The notes: generated by a model from the sequence alone, not told the origin. A DNA stretch of 64,000 bases from Mycolicibacter minnesotensis (GCF_010731755.1 NZ_AP022589.1:2728001-2792000); one strand, 5' to 3'; positions 43,767-56,264 are shown, numbered from the stretch's first letter. Program-made: numbers and translations.

Positions 43767-44120
43767 ATGGCTTTCGGAGGCGCGGGGCGAGCACTGGTGC
43801 GTGCGTTCAACAGGGTCGCCACCGAGTTGATCACCGCGCCCATGCTCGGTCAGCTGTTCGGCCGGCGCCTGACCACGATCAGTTACGTGGGCCGGCGCTC
43901 CGGGAAGGTGTTCAGCCTCCCGGTGGCCTACTGGCGCGAGGGCGACCAGGTCAGAATCGGCGTCGCCATGCCGGAGGCCAAGGCCTGGTGGCGCAATTTC
44001 TTGGGCGACGGCCATCCGTTGACCATCCTGCTTGACGGTGCCGGCCGCACCGGTCAGGCCGTCGCGCAGCGCGATGAGCAGGGCCGGGTGACGGTGGCCG
44101 TGCAACTGGACGCGCGCTGA
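43767..44120 (+). CDS. F420-type (deazaflavin) nitroreductase/quinone reductase family protein
   Basis: 117 residues. The compact split-barrel pattern of the deazaflavin-dependent nitroreductase family is seen: FGRRLTTISYVGRRSGKVFSLPVAYWREGDQVRIGVAMPEAKAWWRNFLGDGHPLTILLDG. RSGKxxxLPV-type and AWWRNL-type motifs are common to this group (Ddn and relatives). These proteins use reduced F420 to reduce quinones or nitro-compounds. It diverges from the oxidoreductase gene across the ECF41 promoter. Its length is at the short end of the family. Confidence 0.78.
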   Translation: MAFGGAGRALVRAFNRVATELITAPMLGQLFGRRLTTISYVGRRSGKVFSLPVAYWREGDQVRIGVAMPEAKAWWRNFLGDGHPLTILLDGAGRTGQAVAQRDEQGRVTVAVQLDAR

Positions 44121-44148
44121 GCCTCATAACGCCCAGATGTGCCCCGGA

Positions 44149-45690
44149 TCAGGGCTGGTAGCGAGGGAAGACCCCCGACGGCGCCGGCAGCGTCAGCCCC
44201 GATGTCAGCCGGTCTGGCACGGCGGTGAACATGCGTTGTTCGGGGGATTGGCCCAGCAGGTCCAACAGCTTGGCCGCCGAGTCGGGCATCACCGGTTGCA
44301 GCAGCAGCGCCGCGATCCGCACCGCCTCCAGCGTGGTGTAGAGCACCGTGCCGAAGCGGGCCTGATCGGCAGCTGATTCGCTCTTGGCCAGCTTCCACGG
44401 CTCGTTGGCGGAGAAGTACCGGTTGGCCGCACCCAGCATCTGCCAGATCGCCTCCAGGCCCAGGTGCATGGACTGCGTGCCGAACGCGGCCCGCATCTTC
44501 TCCAGCAGGGCGTCGGCCAGCGCCAGCAGCTCGTCGTCGTCGGCGGCCTGCGCGGTCGGCTCGGGCACCACCCCGTCGAGGTTGCGGGCCACCATCGACA
44601 GCGAGCGCTGTGCCAGGTTGCCCAGCTCGTTGGCCAGATCGGCGTTGATGCGCCCGATCATCGCCTCGTCGGAGATGCTGCCGTCCTGGCCGAAGGGGAT
44701 CTCACGCAGCAGGAAAAACCGGACCGGGTCGACACCGTATTTGTCGACGAACTCGACCGGGTCGATCACGTTGCCCACCGACTTGCTCATCTTCTCGCCG
44801 CTGTTGAGCAGAAACCCGTGCGCGAACACCCGGCGCGGCAGTTCGATCCCGGCCGACATCAGAAACGCCGGCCAGTAGACGGTGTGGAACCGGATGATGT
44901 CCTTGCCGATCATGTGCAGATCGGCCGGCCAGTACCGGCGGAAGGTCTCGGAGTCGGTGTCGGGGTAGCCGACCCCGGTCAGATAGTTGGTGAGCGCGTC
45001 CACCCAGACGTACATGACGTGGTCGGGATGCCCGGGCACCGGCACGCCCCAGTCGAAGGACGTGCGCGAGATCGACAGGTCCCGCAGACCTCCGGAGACA
45101 AAGCTGACCACTTCGTTGCGGCGCACATCGGGGGCGATGAAGTCCGGGTTGGCCTGGTAGTGCGCCAGTAGCCGGTCGGCATAGGCCGAGAGCCGGAAGA
45201 AATAGGTCTGCTCCTCGGTCCAGGTGACCGGTGCGCCGGTTTCGTTGGCCACCCGTGACCCGTCATCGGTCAGCCGGGTCTCGCCCTCGGTGAAGAACCG
45301 CTCGTCGCGCACCGAGTACCAGCCGGAGTAGGCGTCTAGGTAGATGTCGCCGGCGTCGACCATGCGCTGCCAGATTGCCTTGGAGGCTTCCAGGTGATCG
45401 GGGTCGGTGGTCCGGATGAACCGGTCGAAGGAGATGTTGAGCTTGCGCTGCAGGCGCTCGAAGACGTCGGAGTTGCGTCGCGCCAGATCGGCGGTCGGAA
45501 TCCCTTCGGCGGCGGCGGTCTCGGCCATCTTGAGTCCGTGCTCGTCGGTGCCGGTCAGATACCGCACGTCGAAGCCGTCGAGCCGGTGAAACCGGGCGAT
45601 GGCGTCGGTGGCGATGTACTCGTAGGCGTGCCCGATGTGCGGGTCACCGTTGGGATAGGTGATCGCGGTGGTGACGTAGAAAGGCTTCAT
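44149..45690 (-). CDS. metG: methionyl-tRNA synthetase
   Basis: 513 residues from ATG 45690. Class I marks: PHIGHAYEY (HIGH box at 18-21) and GEKMSKSVGN (KMSKS). The anticodon-binding helical region follows. There is no C-terminal tRNA-binding (OB) domain, and a single knuckle without the full zinc cysteine set, as in other mycobacteria. It charges tRNA-Met. It diverges from tatD with 24 bases between starts. Called metS in M. tuberculosis (Rv1007c). Confidence 0.97.
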   Translation of the reverse strand: MKPFYVTTAITYPNGDPHIGHAYEYIATDAIARFHRLDGFDVRYLTGTDEHGLKMAETAAAEGIPTADLARRNSDVFERLQRKLNISFDRFIRTTDPDHLEASKAIWQRMVDAGDIYLDAYSGWYSVRDERFFTEGETRLTDDGSRVANETGAPVTWTEEQTYFFRLSAYADRLLAHYQANPDFIAPDVRRNEVVSFVSGGLRDLSISRTSFDWGVPVPGHPDHVMYVWVDALTNYLTGVGYPDTDSETFRRYWPADLHMIGKDIIRFHTVYWPAFLMSAGIELPRRVFAHGFLLNSGEKMSKSVGNVIDPVEFVDKYGVDPVRFFLLREIPFGQDGSISDEAMIGRINADLANELGNLAQRSLSMVARNLDGVVPEPTAQAADDDELLALADALLEKMRAAFGTQSMHLGLEAIWQMLGAANRYFSANEPWKLAKSESAADQARFGTVLYTTLEAVRIAALLLQPVMPDSAAKLLDLLGQSPEQRMFTAVPDRLTSGLTLPAPSGVFPRYQP

Positions 45691-45714
45691 CACCGTTCAC
45701 CCTATTGTGTGCGG

Positions 45715-46554
45715 GTGAGCTCGAAACGATCAGCCAAAACTCCGCCGCCCGCGCCGCAGGAGCTGAGTCCGCTGGTCGACGCCCACACTCACCTCGACGC
45801 CTGTGGCGGGTCCGACGCCGCATCGGTGCGCGCGATCATGGACCGGGCCGCCGCGGTCGGCGTGCAGGCGGCGGTGACCGTCGCCGACGACCTGGCCTCA
45901 GCGCGCTGGGTGACCCAAGCTGCCGACGCCGACGAGCGGGTCTACGCCGCGGTGGCACTGCATCCCACCCGGGCCGGCACCCTGACCGCGACGGCCCGCG
46001 ACGAGATCGAGGCATTGGCCGCCCACCCGAGGGTGGTGGCGATCGGGGAGACCGGTCTGGACCTGTACTGGCCCGGGCGCCTGGAGGGCTGCGCCGATCT
46101 GCCGACCCAGCGTGAGGCGTTCGCCTGGCACATCGACCTGGCCAAACGCACCGGCAAACCCCTGATGATCCACAATCGCGACGCCGATGCCGCCGTGCTC
46201 GACGTGCTGCACGCGGAGGGGGCACCGGAGACGGTGATCTTCCACTGCTTCTCGTCGGGTCCGGAGATGGCTCACACCTGCGTCGACGCCGGCTGGATCC
46301 TGAGCCTGTCCGGCACGGTCAGCTTCAAGAACGCCCGTGACCTGCGCGAAGCGGTGGCTGTGATTCCGCAGGAGCAGCTGTTGGTGGAGACTGACGCGCC
46401 GTTTCTGACTCCGCATCCGTACCGCGGTTCACCGAACGAGCCCTACTGTCTGCCATACACTGTCAGAGCGCTGGCTGAGCTGTTGGAAACATCGGCGGCT
46501 GAACTGGCGCGGGTGACGAACCGCAATGCCCGTCGCGTGTACGGGTTGGGTTGA
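45715..46554 (+). CDS. tatD: TatD-family metal-dependent hydrolase
   Basis: 279 residues from GTG 45715. Metal ligands: VDAHTHLD (HxH), GETGLDLYWP, IHNRDADAAVLDVL, VIFHCFSSG and VETDAPFLTPHPYRG. TatD proteins are exonucleases or DNases of the amidohydrolase superfamily. Frames extending to 45394 overlap metG and are not coding. Followed by rpfB after 106 bases. Ortholog of Rv1008. Confidence 0.95.
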   Translation: MSSKRSAKTPPPAPQELSPLVDAHTHLDACGGSDAASVRAIMDRAAAVGVQAAVTVADDLASARWVTQAADADERVYAAVALHPTRAGTLTATARDEIEALAAHPRVVAIGETGLDLYWPGRLEGCADLPTQREAFAWHIDLAKRTGKPLMIHNRDADAAVLDVLHAEGAPETVIFHCFSSGPEMAHTCVDAGWILSLSGTVSFKNARDLREAVAVIPQEQLLVETDAPFLTPHPYRGSPNEPYCLPYTVRALAELLETSAAELARVTNRNARRVYGLG

Positions 46555-46603
46555 GGGTCGAGCCGGTCACACTCGGTTGCCGACGCCGGTGGCGTTCGTT
46601 ACC

Positions 46604-46636
46604 GTTCCGTTATAGAACTGGGGTCGCGAGGCCCCA
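46604..46636 (+). promoter_or_regulatory. rpfB leader with two small inverted repeats
   Basis: GTTC-CGTTATA-GAAC (46604-46618) contains a TATAGA -10-like hexamer. TGGGG-TCGCGAGG-CCCCA (46619-46636) is a hairpin in the leader, 24 bases above the GTG. A GTCACA motif (46566-46571) lies upstream. In M. tuberculosis the rpfB operon leader is reported to contain an RNA switch; this leader is short and only the hairpin is visible. Confidence 0.35.
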
Positions 46637-46651
46637 TTACCCTTGTCGTGA

Positions 46652-48702
<2,051 letters not shown>

Positions 48703-49544
48703 CGGCGCGCCGGGTATTTCGCCAGGGCCCGCTGCACCACCACGTCGGCCGCCCGGGCTTCCGGTCCGAGGGTGTCCGACACCGGTGGGGGCAGCAGTCG
48801 CAGGTGTGCCTCGGCCAACTCGGCCGCGCTGTGGGCGGGAAACGGCGGAGCCCCGGTCAGCAGCTCCACGGCCGTGCAGGCCAAGGCGTATTCGTCGGTG
48901 GCGGCCGTGGGCGCCCTGCCCTGCAGGATCTCCGGCGCCGTGTAGGGCAGTGAGACTTCGGGGTTGCCCGGCTGGCCGGGGCGGTGCCCCACGTCTTCGA
49001 CGACGGCGTGCGCCACGCCGAAGTCGGTCAGGATCGCACCGGACCGGCCGAAGTCCGCGGCAATCAGGATGTTGGCGGGTTTGACGTCGCAGTGCACGAT
49101 GCCGCGGCGGTGCGCATAGTCCAGCGCGGCGGCCACCTGAGCCAGTGCTGCCAATCGGTCGGGCAGCGTGCGCAACCCGGTCGCCTTGCCGCCGTCGACG
49201 TACTGCATGGCCAGCCAGAACGGTCCGTGCCGGTACACCGTGACGATGTTGGGATGCTCTAGGGCGCTCGCGAACGCGAACTCGCGGTCCAGCCGGCTCT
49301 GCTCGGCGGCCGATCGGTGCGATTCATCGAGGACCTTCAGCGCCACCGGCGTGCCGGGCGTGTCGCGGTGGTGAGCCCGGTACACCCGGGCGTGCCCGCC
49401 TTGGCCGACCTCGCACTCGATCAGGTAGCCGCCGTAGTGGACCCCGGCTGCGTTCATGGTCTCAGGTTAGGGCGCGTACAGCTACCTCGCAGAAAACTGA
49501 GAGCAGCATGATCGAATAGCAAAAAATTGATGACATTTCACTGG

Positions 49545-49556
49545 TATGACGTCATA
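49545..49556. promoter_or_regulatory. 12-bp palindrome upstream of the PE-PPE hydrolase
   Basis: TATGACGTCATA is a perfect palindrome in a locally AT-rich 133-bp gap, 34 bases above the ATG. It overlaps the likely core promoter region, so it is a candidate operator. The rest of the gap shows A-rich tract AAAAAATTGATGACA and a GGAGG ribosome site. Confidence 0.4.
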
Positions 49557-49590
49557 ATCGACGCGATACATCACCATCCGGGAGGCCGCC

Positions 49591-51066
49591 ATGACAACAC
49601 AGTCCCACCGCAACCTGCGTTCGGTCGGTGCGGTCCCGTTGACTCTGGCCGCCATCACCGCCCTCGGTGTCGCCCCGGCGGTGGTGCCGGACCTGACCGC
49701 GTCCGTCAAGACGTTGATCGCTCAGACGACCCTGCTCGACACCGAATCGTGGATCATGGGCGGCAGCGGGCTCCCGATCCCTTCCCCGCAGTATCTGGCC
49801 GCCCTCACCGATCGGTTCATCTCGCCCGCGACGCCTAAGTTCGAGGGCCAGCCCACCTTCCAGGTGGATGCCACCAATCCGCTGTTCACCCCGGAGGGCC
49901 TCTACCCGCTGACCGGCGTCAAGACGCTTCCGCTGGACACCTCGCTGGCTCAGGGCTCCACCATCCTGTTCCAGACCATCATGAGCGAGATCGACAAGGG
50001 CAATGACCTTGTCGTGCTGGGGTATTCCCAGAGCGGTGTCATCAACGGGCTGGTGATGGACCAGTTGCTGGCCCTGCCCGAAGAAGACCGCCCGACTTCT
50101 GACGAGCTGTCCTTCGTGACGCTGGGCAGCCCGGCGAATCCCAACGGTGGTCTGCTGGCCCGCTTCGATGTTCCCGGTTCCCCGCTGAGCCTGGCCAGCC
50201 TCGGAGTCACGTTCAGCGGCGGTGCGCCGTCTGAGACGCCTTGGGAGACAGCCAATTACATTCAGGAATACGACGGTTTCGCGGACTTCCCGAAGTATCC
50301 GCTGAACCTGCTCGCCGACATCAACGCCTTCCTGGGCATCATGTTCATTCACGGCACCTACCCGAGATTGACCGATGAGCAGCTGGCGTCGGCGATCGAG
50401 CTGAACGTGTCTGAGGGCTACACCGGCAGCAACCAGTACTTCATGATTCCCACCGAGAATCTGCCCATCCTGGAGCTGTTGCGCGGCAATGCATTCGGTG
50501 ACGCATTCGCCGACCTGCTGCAGCCGGCGCTGCGGGTGCTGATCAACCTCGGATACGGCAACATCGAGAACGGCTGGGACCAGGGGCCCGCGGACATCTC
50601 CACCCCGTTCGGACTGTTCCCGGACGTCAACCCGATGGACGTGCTGACCGCCCTGGTCAACGGCGCCGAGGAGGGCTGGAACGACTTCGTCGCGGCGCTG
50701 CAGAACATCTTCTCCGGCAGCCCGGCCGAGATCGCGGCCGACATGTTCGGCCTGGGCGGCGGCACCGCGGACTTCAGCCTGCCCAGCCTGATGGACATCG
50801 TGAACACCTTCAGCGGTGCCGCGTCGACGTTGTACTCGACCCTGCTGCCCACTGCGGACATCATCAACGCGATGCTCACCTCGCTGCCCGCCTACAACGC
50901 GAGCCTGTTCTTCAACGAGCTCATGGACGGCGATCTGGTGGGCGCGCTCGGGATGCCGCTGGCGGCCACCACCGGGCTGGTCACCATGGCGGGCGGGTTC
51001 GAGTTGGAGGTCCTGCTCAACGCGTTCAACTCGGTCTCGCAGGACTTCGCTGACCTGTTCTCCTGA
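49591..51066 (+). CDS. exported PE-PPE-domain serine hydrolase
   Basis: 491 residues. N-terminal signal-like segment (about 12-31, GAVPLTLAAITALGVAPAVV). The PE-PPE alpha/beta-hydrolase domain follows (about 55-300), with LVVLGYSQSGVINGLVMDQL; Ser146 in GYSQS is the nucleophile in the GxSxS/G pattern of this family. Further marks are ELSFVTLGSPANPNGGLLARF and YDGFADFPKYPLNLLADINAFLGIMFIHGTY. The C-terminal ~190 residues are low-complexity Ala/Leu/Asn-rich. There is no PE or PPE N-terminal domain. Relatives have esterase activity or make trehalose polyphleates. Good GGAGG ribosome site. It interrupts the rsmA-ispE order. Confidence 0.9.
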   Translation: MTTQSHRNLRSVGAVPLTLAAITALGVAPAVVPDLTASVKTLIAQTTLLDTESWIMGGSGLPIPSPQYLAALTDRFISPATPKFEGQPTFQVDATNPLFTPEGLYPLTGVKTLPLDTSLAQGSTILFQTIMSEIDKGNDLVVLGYSQSGVINGLVMDQLLALPEEDRPTSDELSFVTLGSPANPNGGLLARFDVPGSPLSLASLGVTFSGGAPSETPWETANYIQEYDGFADFPKYPLNLLADINAFLGIMFIHGTYPRLTDEQLASAIELNVSEGYTGSNQYFMIPTENLPILELLRGNAFGDAFADLLQPALRVLINLGYGNIENGWDQGPADISTPFGLFPDVNPMDVLTALVNGAEEGWNDFVAALQNIFSGSPAEIAADMFGLGGGTADFSLPSLMDIVNTFSGAASTLYSTLLPTADIINAMLTSLPAYNASLFFNELMDGDLVGALGMPLAATTGLVTMAGGFELEVLLNAFNSVSQDFADLFS

Positions 51067-51111
51067 TCGCGGTGCGGCGCAGCGCCGCCACGGACCGTTA
51101 GTCTCATCGGC

Positions 51112-52074
51112 GTGACCGCATCCGACGGCAATACCGCCACCGAGTGGTCCCCGACCGGTTCGGTCACCGTGCGGGTACCGGGCAAACTCAACCTCTACCT
51201 GGCCGTGGGCGACCGCCGTGAAGACGGTTACCACGAGCTGACCACCGTCTTCCATGCGGTGTCGTTGGTCGACGAGGTGACCGTCCGGGACGCAGACATC
51301 TTGTCGTTGCGCTTCAGCGGCGAGGGTGCCGACGTACTGCCCACCGATGAGCGCAACCTCGCATGGCAGGCCGCCGAGCTGATGGCCGAGTATGTCGGGC
51401 GCGCTCCGGACGTGGCGATCTCCATCGACAAGTCCATCCCGGTAGCCGGTGGCATGGCCGGGGGTAGTGCCGATGCCGCGGCGGTGCTGGTGGGCATGAA
51501 TGCGCTCTGGGAGCTCGGCGTGCCGCGCCGGGACCTGCACTCGCTGGCCGCCCGGTTGGGCAGTGACGTGCCGTTCGCACTGCATGGTGGGACCGCGTTG
51601 GGCACCGGCCGCGGCGAGGAACTGGCGACGGTGCTCACCCGGGAGACCTTTCACTGGGTGCTGGTCTTCGCCGATCGGGGCCTGTCCACGCCGGCGGTCT
51701 TCAACGAACTGGACCGGCTGCGTGACACCGGGCGCACACTGCCGGAATCGGGCGAGCCCGAGCCGGTGCTGGCGGCCTTGGCTGCCGGTGATCCGCAGCG
51801 GTTGGCCGGCTTGCTCGGCAATGACCTGCAGGCGGCCGCGGTGAGCCTCAACCCGGCCCTGCGGCGCACCCTGCGCGCCGGCGTGGAAGCGGGGGCCCTG
51901 GCCGGTGTGGTGTCCGGTTCCGGCCCGACGTGTGCGTTCCTGTGCCTCTCGGCCGAGTCGGCGGCCGACGTCGCCGTCGAACTGTCGGCGCTGGGTGCGG
52001 GGCGTGCGGTGCGGGTGGCCAGCGGACCGGTGTACGGCGCCCGGGTGGTTCCGTCGTCGGTCACCGGGGCGTGA
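51112..52074 (+). CDS. ispE: 4-diphosphocytidyl-2-C-methyl-D-erythritol kinase
   Basis: 320 residues from GTG 51112. GHMP-kinase marks: [55 protein letters not shown] (ATP loop) and [15 protein letters not shown]. It phosphorylates CDP-methylerythritol in the non-mevalonate isoprenoid pathway. In M. tuberculosis it is third gene after rpfB and ksgA; here it has lost that linkage. Ortholog of Rv1011. Confidence 0.96.
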   Translation: MTASDGNTATEWSPTGSVTVRVPGKLNLYLAVGDRREDGYHELTTVFHAVSLVDEVTVRDADILSLRFSGEGADVLPTDERNLAWQAAELMAEYVGRAPDVAISIDKSIPVAGGMAGGSADAAAVLVGMNALWELGVPRRDLHSLAARLGSDVPFALHGGTALGTGRGEELATVLTRETFHWVLVFADRGLSTPAVFNELDRLRDTGRTLPESGEPEPVLAALAAGDPQRLAGLLGNDLQAAAVSLNPALRRTLRAGVEAGALAGVVSGSGPTCAFLCLSAESAADVAVELSALGAGRAVRVASGPVYGARVVPSSVTGA

Positions 52075-52099
52075 TCGCCGCCACGATCCGCGGATAGAT

Positions 52100-52129
52100 T
52101 TGCCCGGGGATTAAGAGGAGTTTAAGATA
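52100..52129 (+). promoter_or_regulatory. candidate pks16 promoter
   Basis: TTGCCC (52100-52105), 18 bases, TAAGAT (52124-52129). Two TTAAGA hexamers 11 bp apart (52111 and 52122) overlap the spacer and -10. The following ~190 bases to the start contain no recognised gene or hairpin. Confidence 0.4.
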
Positions 52130-52324
52130 GCCCGCGGTGACTCAATGCGGCCAGGACAACCTTGCCGGCCAGACACACGCAGAACTGGCGGGTCGCGCAT
52201 TACGGTATCGAGATCCAACCGCCGCCGATTTGTGCGCGTGTGCATCTCGCGAAGTGATCCCAAGCAGGTGGAACATGAAATCTGAGCCCGTATGGACAGT
52301 ACTGGTGCCGGCTAGGAGGCCGTG

Positions 52325-53959
52325 GTGAGCAGGTTTACCGACAACATGTTCCGCAGTGCCCGGGAATCATCCAAGGGCATGGTCACCGGCGAACCGCACG
52401 AACCGGTTCGCCACACCTGGGCCGAGGTCCACGAACGTGCCCGCCGGATCGCCGGCGGACTGGCCGCGGCCGGCGTCGGCCCTGGTGATGCCGTCGGTGT
52501 GCTCGCCGGTGCCCCGGTTGAGATCGCCCCCACCGCCCAGGGCGTGTGGATGCGTGCCGCCAGCCTCACCATGCTGCACCAGCCCACCCCGCGCACCGAC
52601 CTGGCTGTCTGGGCCGAGGACACCATGACCGTCGTCGACATGATCGACGCGAAGGCCGTCATCATCTCCGACCCCTTCATGGCGGCAGAGCCGGTGTTGA
52701 CCGCCAAGGGCCTCAAGGTCGTCACCGTCGCCGACCTGCTGACCGCCGAGCCGATCGACCCGGAAGAGGCCGGCGAGGACGACCTGGCGTTGATGCAGTT
52801 GACGTCGGGTTCGACGGGGTCTCCGAAGGCCGTGCAGATCACCCACCGCAACATCTACTCCAATGCCGAGGCGATGTTCATCAGCGCTGAGTACGACGTC
52901 GAGAAGGACGTCATGGTCAGCTGGCTGCCGTGCTTCCATGACATGGGCATGATCGGATTCCTCACCGTGCCGATGTACTTCGGTGCCGAGCTGGTCAAGA
53001 TCACCCCGATGGACTTCCTGCGCGACACGCTGCTGTGGGCCAAGCTGATCGACAAGTACAAGGGCACCATGACCGCGGCCCCGAACTTCGCCTATGCGCT
53101 GTTCGCCAAGCGGCTGCGCAAGCAGGCCACACCGGGCCAGTTCGACCTGTCCACCCTGCGTTTCGCACTCTCGGGTGCCGAGCCGGTGGAACCCGCGGAC
53201 GTCGAGGACCTGATCGACGCCGGTAAGCCGTTTGGGCTGAACCCGACGGCCATTCTGCCCGCCTACGGCATGGCCGAGACGGTGCTGGCGGTGTCATTCT
53301 CCAAGTGCGGCGCGGGCCTGGTGGTCGACGAGGTCGACGCCGACCTGCTGGCGGCGTTGCGCCAGGCAGTGCCGGCCACCAAGGGCAACACCCGGCGGCT
53401 GGCCTCATTGGGCCCGCTGCTCGAAGGTATCGAGATCCGGATCGTCGACGAGAACGGCACCTCATTGCCGGCGCGCGGAGTCGGCGTGATCCAGCTGCGC
53501 GGGGAGCCGGTGACCCCGGGCTACCTCACGATGGCGGGCTTCCTGCCGGCCCAGGACGAGCACGGCTGGTATGACACCGGCGACCTGGGCTACCAGATGG
53601 AGGACGGCCACGTCGTGGTGTGCGGCCGGGTCAAGGACGTCATCATCATGGCGGGCCGCAACATCTACCCGACCGACATCGAGCGTGCCGCGGGCCGGGT
53701 CGAGGGTGTGCGCCCGGGCTGCGCCGTCGCGGTGCGCCTGGACGCAGGTCATTCCCGCGAGACGTTCGCCGTGGCGGTGGAGTCCAACGCCTGGCAGGAC
53801 CCGGTCGAGGTGCGCCGGATCGAGCATCAGGTGGCCCATGAGGTGGTGACCGAGGTCGACATGCGGCCCCGCAACGTGGTGGTGCTCGGGCCGGGCAGCA
53901 TTCCCAAGACCCCGTCGGGCAAGCTGCGCCGGGCCAACTCCGTCGCGCTGGTCACCTAG
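52325..53959 (+). CDS. pks16: acyl-AMP/acyl-CoA ligase Pks16
   Basis: 544 residues from GTG 52325 (MSRFTDNMF). Adenylate-forming enzyme marks: [19 protein letters not shown] (P-loop A3), [18 protein letters not shown] (A5), [41 protein letters not shown] (A7-A8) and [13 protein letters not shown] (A10 Lys). Despite its name it has no polyketide-synthase domains. The [18 protein letters not shown] segment fits fatty-acyl-AMP-ligase-like enzymes. It activates a fatty acid for transfer, substrate unknown. Almost identical in style to Rv1013c/Rv1013 Pks16. A GGAGG site precedes two adjacent GTGs. Confidence 0.93.
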   Translation: MSRFTDNMFRSARESSKGMVTGEPHEPVRHTWAEVHERARRIAGGLAAAGVGPGDAVGVLAGAPVEIAPTAQGVWMRAASLTMLHQPTPRTDLAVWAEDTMTVVDMIDAKAVIISDPFMAAEPVLTAKGLKVVTVADLLTAEPIDPEEAGEDDLALMQLTSGSTGSPKAVQITHRNIYSNAEAMFISAEYDVEKDVMVSWLPCFHDMGMIGFLTVPMYFGAELVKITPMDFLRDTLLWAKLIDKYKGTMTAAPNFAYALFAKRLRKQATPGQFDLSTLRFALSGAEPVEPADVEDLIDAGKPFGLNPTAILPAYGMAETVLAVSFSKCGAGLVVDEVDADLLAALRQAVPATKGNTRRLASLGPLLEGIEIRIVDENGTSLPARGVGVIQLRGEPVTPGYLTMAGFLPAQDEHGWYDTGDLGYQMEDGHVVVCGRVKDVIIMAGRNIYPTDIERAAGRVEGVRPGCAVAVRLDAGHSRETFAVAVESNAWQDPVEVRRIEHQVAHEVVTEVDMRPRNVVVLGPGSIPKTPSGKLRRANSVALVT

Positions 53960-53972
53960 GGGCTCGGCCCGG

Positions 53973-54557
53973 TTAACCCCAGGCGTGGACCAGGTTCTGC
54001 GCGGGTTCCAACCCCAGCTCGATCAACAATTCGGTGGCGTCACCGGCCTGCTCGCACACGGTCGGCAGCTCAGCGCGCTCGCCGGTGTTGAACGCCTGCA
54101 GCACGAACGCCGCCGGATCCTGACGGCCCGGCGGTCGGCCGATGCCGAGGCGGACTCGCTGAAAGTCCTTGCTGCCCAACACCGTGGCGATCGATCGCAG
54201 TCCGTTGTGGCCACCCTCGCCACCGCCCTGCTTGAGCCTGATCCGGCCGAAGTCCAAGTCGAGGTCGTCGTGGATCACCACGACTTCGCTGGTGGGTACG
54301 GAGTAGAACGCGGCCAGCGGCCCCACTTGGCGGCCCGACTCGTTCATGTAGCAGCGTGGCCGGGCCAGCACCACCGAGCGCCCTTTCAGGCGCCCGGTGG
54401 CCACGTCGGCCCCCGACTTCTTGTGCAGCTTGAACGCCGACCCGATGCGCTCGGCGAGCAGGTCGATCACCATGAAGCCCACGTTGTGCCGGGTACGGGC
54501 GTAGTTCGGGCCCGGATTGCCCAGGCCGACCACCAGCACCGGCGGTGACTCGGCCAC
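53973..54557 (-). CDS. pth: peptidyl-tRNA hydrolase
   Basis: 194 residues. Marks: [24 protein letters not shown] (Asn14, catalytic His24), [48 protein letters not shown] (Asp97 and Asn118 by comparison with the M. tuberculosis enzyme) and IGRPPG. It releases tRNA from peptides stuck on peptidyl-tRNA. It follows rplY after 12 bases, a conserved translation operon. Ortholog of Rv1014c. Confidence 0.97.
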   Translation of the reverse strand: MAESPPVLVVGLGNPGPNYARTRHNVGFMVIDLLAERIGSAFKLHKKSGADVATGRLKGRSVVLARPRCYMNESGRQVGPLAAFYSVPTSEVVVIHDDLDLDFGRIRLKQGGGEGGHNGLRSIATVLGSKDFQRVRLGIGRPPGRQDPAAFVLQAFNTGERAELPTVCEQAGDATELLIELGLEPAQNLVHAWG

Positions 54558-54569
54558 GCGATGCTCGGC

Positions 54570-55193
54570 TTACTCGGACTCGGAGGCCGCGTTCCCTGCA
54601 GCGGCCCCCGAGTCCGCGGCGTCGGCAGGCTCTTCGCCCGAAGGCGATTCGATCACATTGACCAGCAGCAGCTCCGGGTCGGAGATCAGGCTCACACCCT
54701 TGGGCAGTTCCAGGCCGCCGGCGGTGAACTGGGTGCCGGCCTCGGCGCCCTCGATGGAGAGGATCAGCTGCTCGGGGATCGACATTGCCTCAGCCTCGAT
54801 CTCGAGGGCGTTGGTCTCCTGGGTGACCAGGGTGCCGGAAGCGGGGTCGCCTTCGATGACGACGTTGACCTCGACGGTGACCTTCTCGCCGCGGCGCACC
54901 ACCAGCAGGTCGGCGTGCTGGATGGTGCGACGGATCGGGTGGATGTCGAGAGCCTTGGTCAGCGCCAGCTGCTCCTTGCCCTCGATGTCGAGGGTGAGCA
55001 CGGCGTTGGTGCCAGAGTGGCGCAGCACGGCCGCCAGCTCGCGGGCCGGCAGGTTCAGGTGCTGCGGGTCGGTGCCGTGACCGTAGAGGACTGCGGGGAC
55101 ATTGCCGTCGCGGCGGGCCCGGCGTGAGGCGCCCTTGCCCGTCTCGGTCCGCACCGAAGCGGTCAGCTGGTTGGTGGTGGGGGTCTTGGCCAT
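54570..55193 (-). CDS. rplY: 50S ribosomal protein L25/general stress protein Ctc
   Basis: 207 residues from ATG 55193, with an AAGGAG site. The L25 5S-rRNA-binding domain (about 1-100: [25 protein letters not shown]) is joined to the TL5/Ctc C-terminal beta domain (about 100-185), followed by an acidic tail [21 protein letters not shown]. It binds 5S rRNA. A longer frame to 55283 has no ribosome site. Ortholog of Rv1015c. Confidence 0.96.
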   Translation of the reverse strand: MAKTPTTNQLTASVRTETGKGASRRARRDGNVPAVLYGHGTDPQHLNLPARELAAVLRHSGTNAVLTLDIEGKEQLALTKALDIHPIRRTIQHADLLVVRRGEKVTVEVNVVIEGDPASGTLVTQETNALEIEAEAMSIPEQLILSIEGAEAGTQFTAGGLELPKGVSLISDPELLLVNVIESPSGEEPADAADSGAAAGNAASESE

Positions 55194-55330
55194 GAGGAAC
55201 TCCTTGGTTGCGGCGGCTGTGTCAGGCACGGCCAGATCGCGACAACCCTTTGCGGAGGTCCTCGTCGATAACGGCGGCCGCATGGGGCCGCCCTCGCCGT
55301 GACGCCTGGTCAGGCTAGCGCATCAGCAGC

Positions 55331-56203
55331 TCAGAGCGGAAATTGAACCCCGGTGAGCTGCGCGGACAGCTCCCACAATCCGGCGGCGGTGGAGCCCCGC
55401 TTGGCCAGTAGGCTGCGGCCCACCGAGCCGCTGGGCCCGACGACGCCGAAGCGCGGCCCGACGAAGGTGTTGCCCGACAGGTCCGCTGATGCCGCGTAGA
55501 GCGTCTGGCGCGCCCCGAAATCGGCGCTGGTGGCCAACAGGCCATTGCCCAAGGTGCGCATCACGAGGTCACTGACCCGATTTCCGGTGCGGCCCTGCAG
55601 GTTGGTGCTCGAATAGCCGGGGTGGGCGGCCAGTGCGCGCACCGGTGAACCCGCCGAGACGAGCCGGCGCTGCAGTTCACTGGTGAACAGCAGATTGGCC
55701 AGCTTGGACTGGCCGTAGGCCAGCCACGCCGAGTACCGGCGCGACTGCCAGTTCAGGTCTTTCAGGCTGATGTAGCCGATCCGGTGCATGGCCGACGAGA
55801 CCGTCACCACCCGATCGACGATCCTGGGCAGCAGCAGGTTCGTCAGCGCGAAATGGCCCAGGTGGTTGGTGCCGATCTGGCTTTCGAAGCCGTCGACGGT
55901 GGGGGCGTAGGGCACCGCCATGATCCCGGCGTTGTTGATCAGCACGTCCACCTGCGTGGTCTCCTCGGCGAAACGCAGCACGGAGGACAGGTCGGCCAAA
56001 TCCAGGGCGCGAACGGTCACGTCGCCGGGCATGTGCGCCGCGGCGGCCTGGCCCTTGGCGGTGTCGCGGACCGCCAGGGTGACGGCGGCGCCCACGCGGG
56101 CCAGCTCGCGGGCCGTGACGGCTCCCAAACCGCTGTTGGCGCCGGTGACGATCACAGACCGGCCGGCGAACGACGGCAGATCACTGGCGGTCCAGGAGCT
56201 CAT
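55331..56203 (-). CDS. short-chain dehydrogenase/reductase
   Basis: 290 residues from ATG 56203 (GTG 56212 also possible). SDR marks: VIVTGANSGLGAVTARELA (cofactor loop), ALDLADLSSVLRF, LINNAGIMAVP, and the catalytic Ser/Tyr/Lys set in VTVSSAMHRIG ... SAWLAYGQSKLANLLF. It resembles the retinol-dehydrogenase-like or protochlorophyllide-reductase-like SDR group (NxxHLGHFALT). Substrate unknown. It starts opposite the DUF1254 lipoprotein gene, 61 bases apart. Absent between rplY and lpqT in M. tuberculosis. Confidence 0.92.
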   Translation of the reverse strand: MSSWTASDLPSFAGRSVIVTGANSGLGAVTARELARVGAAVTLAVRDTAKGQAAAAHMPGDVTVRALDLADLSSVLRFAEETTQVDVLINNAGIMAVPYAPTVDGFESQIGTNHLGHFALTNLLLPRIVDRVVTVSSAMHRIGYISLKDLNWQSRRYSAWLAYGQSKLANLLFTSELQRRLVSAGSPVRALAAHPGYSSTNLQGRTGNRVSDLVMRTLGNGLLATSADFGARQTLYAASADLSGNTFVGPRFGVVGPSGSVGRSLLAKRGSTAAGLWELSAQLTGVQFPL

Positions 56204-56264
56204 GGCTGACACTCTAACGAGGCGCCGGGACTGGCGCTGGAATGCTGATCAGACGGGAAACGAC

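Noticed and set aside
49552..51654. Minus-strand 700-codon frame opposite the PE-PPE hydrolase and ispE
   Set aside because: Antisense shadow of two well-supported genes; very rich in Gln, Arg, His and Val with no domain.
52131..52320. A small gene or riboswitch in the gap before pks16
   Set aside because: No start with a ribosome site leads to a plausible peptide, and no hairpin pattern of a known riboswitch is visible.
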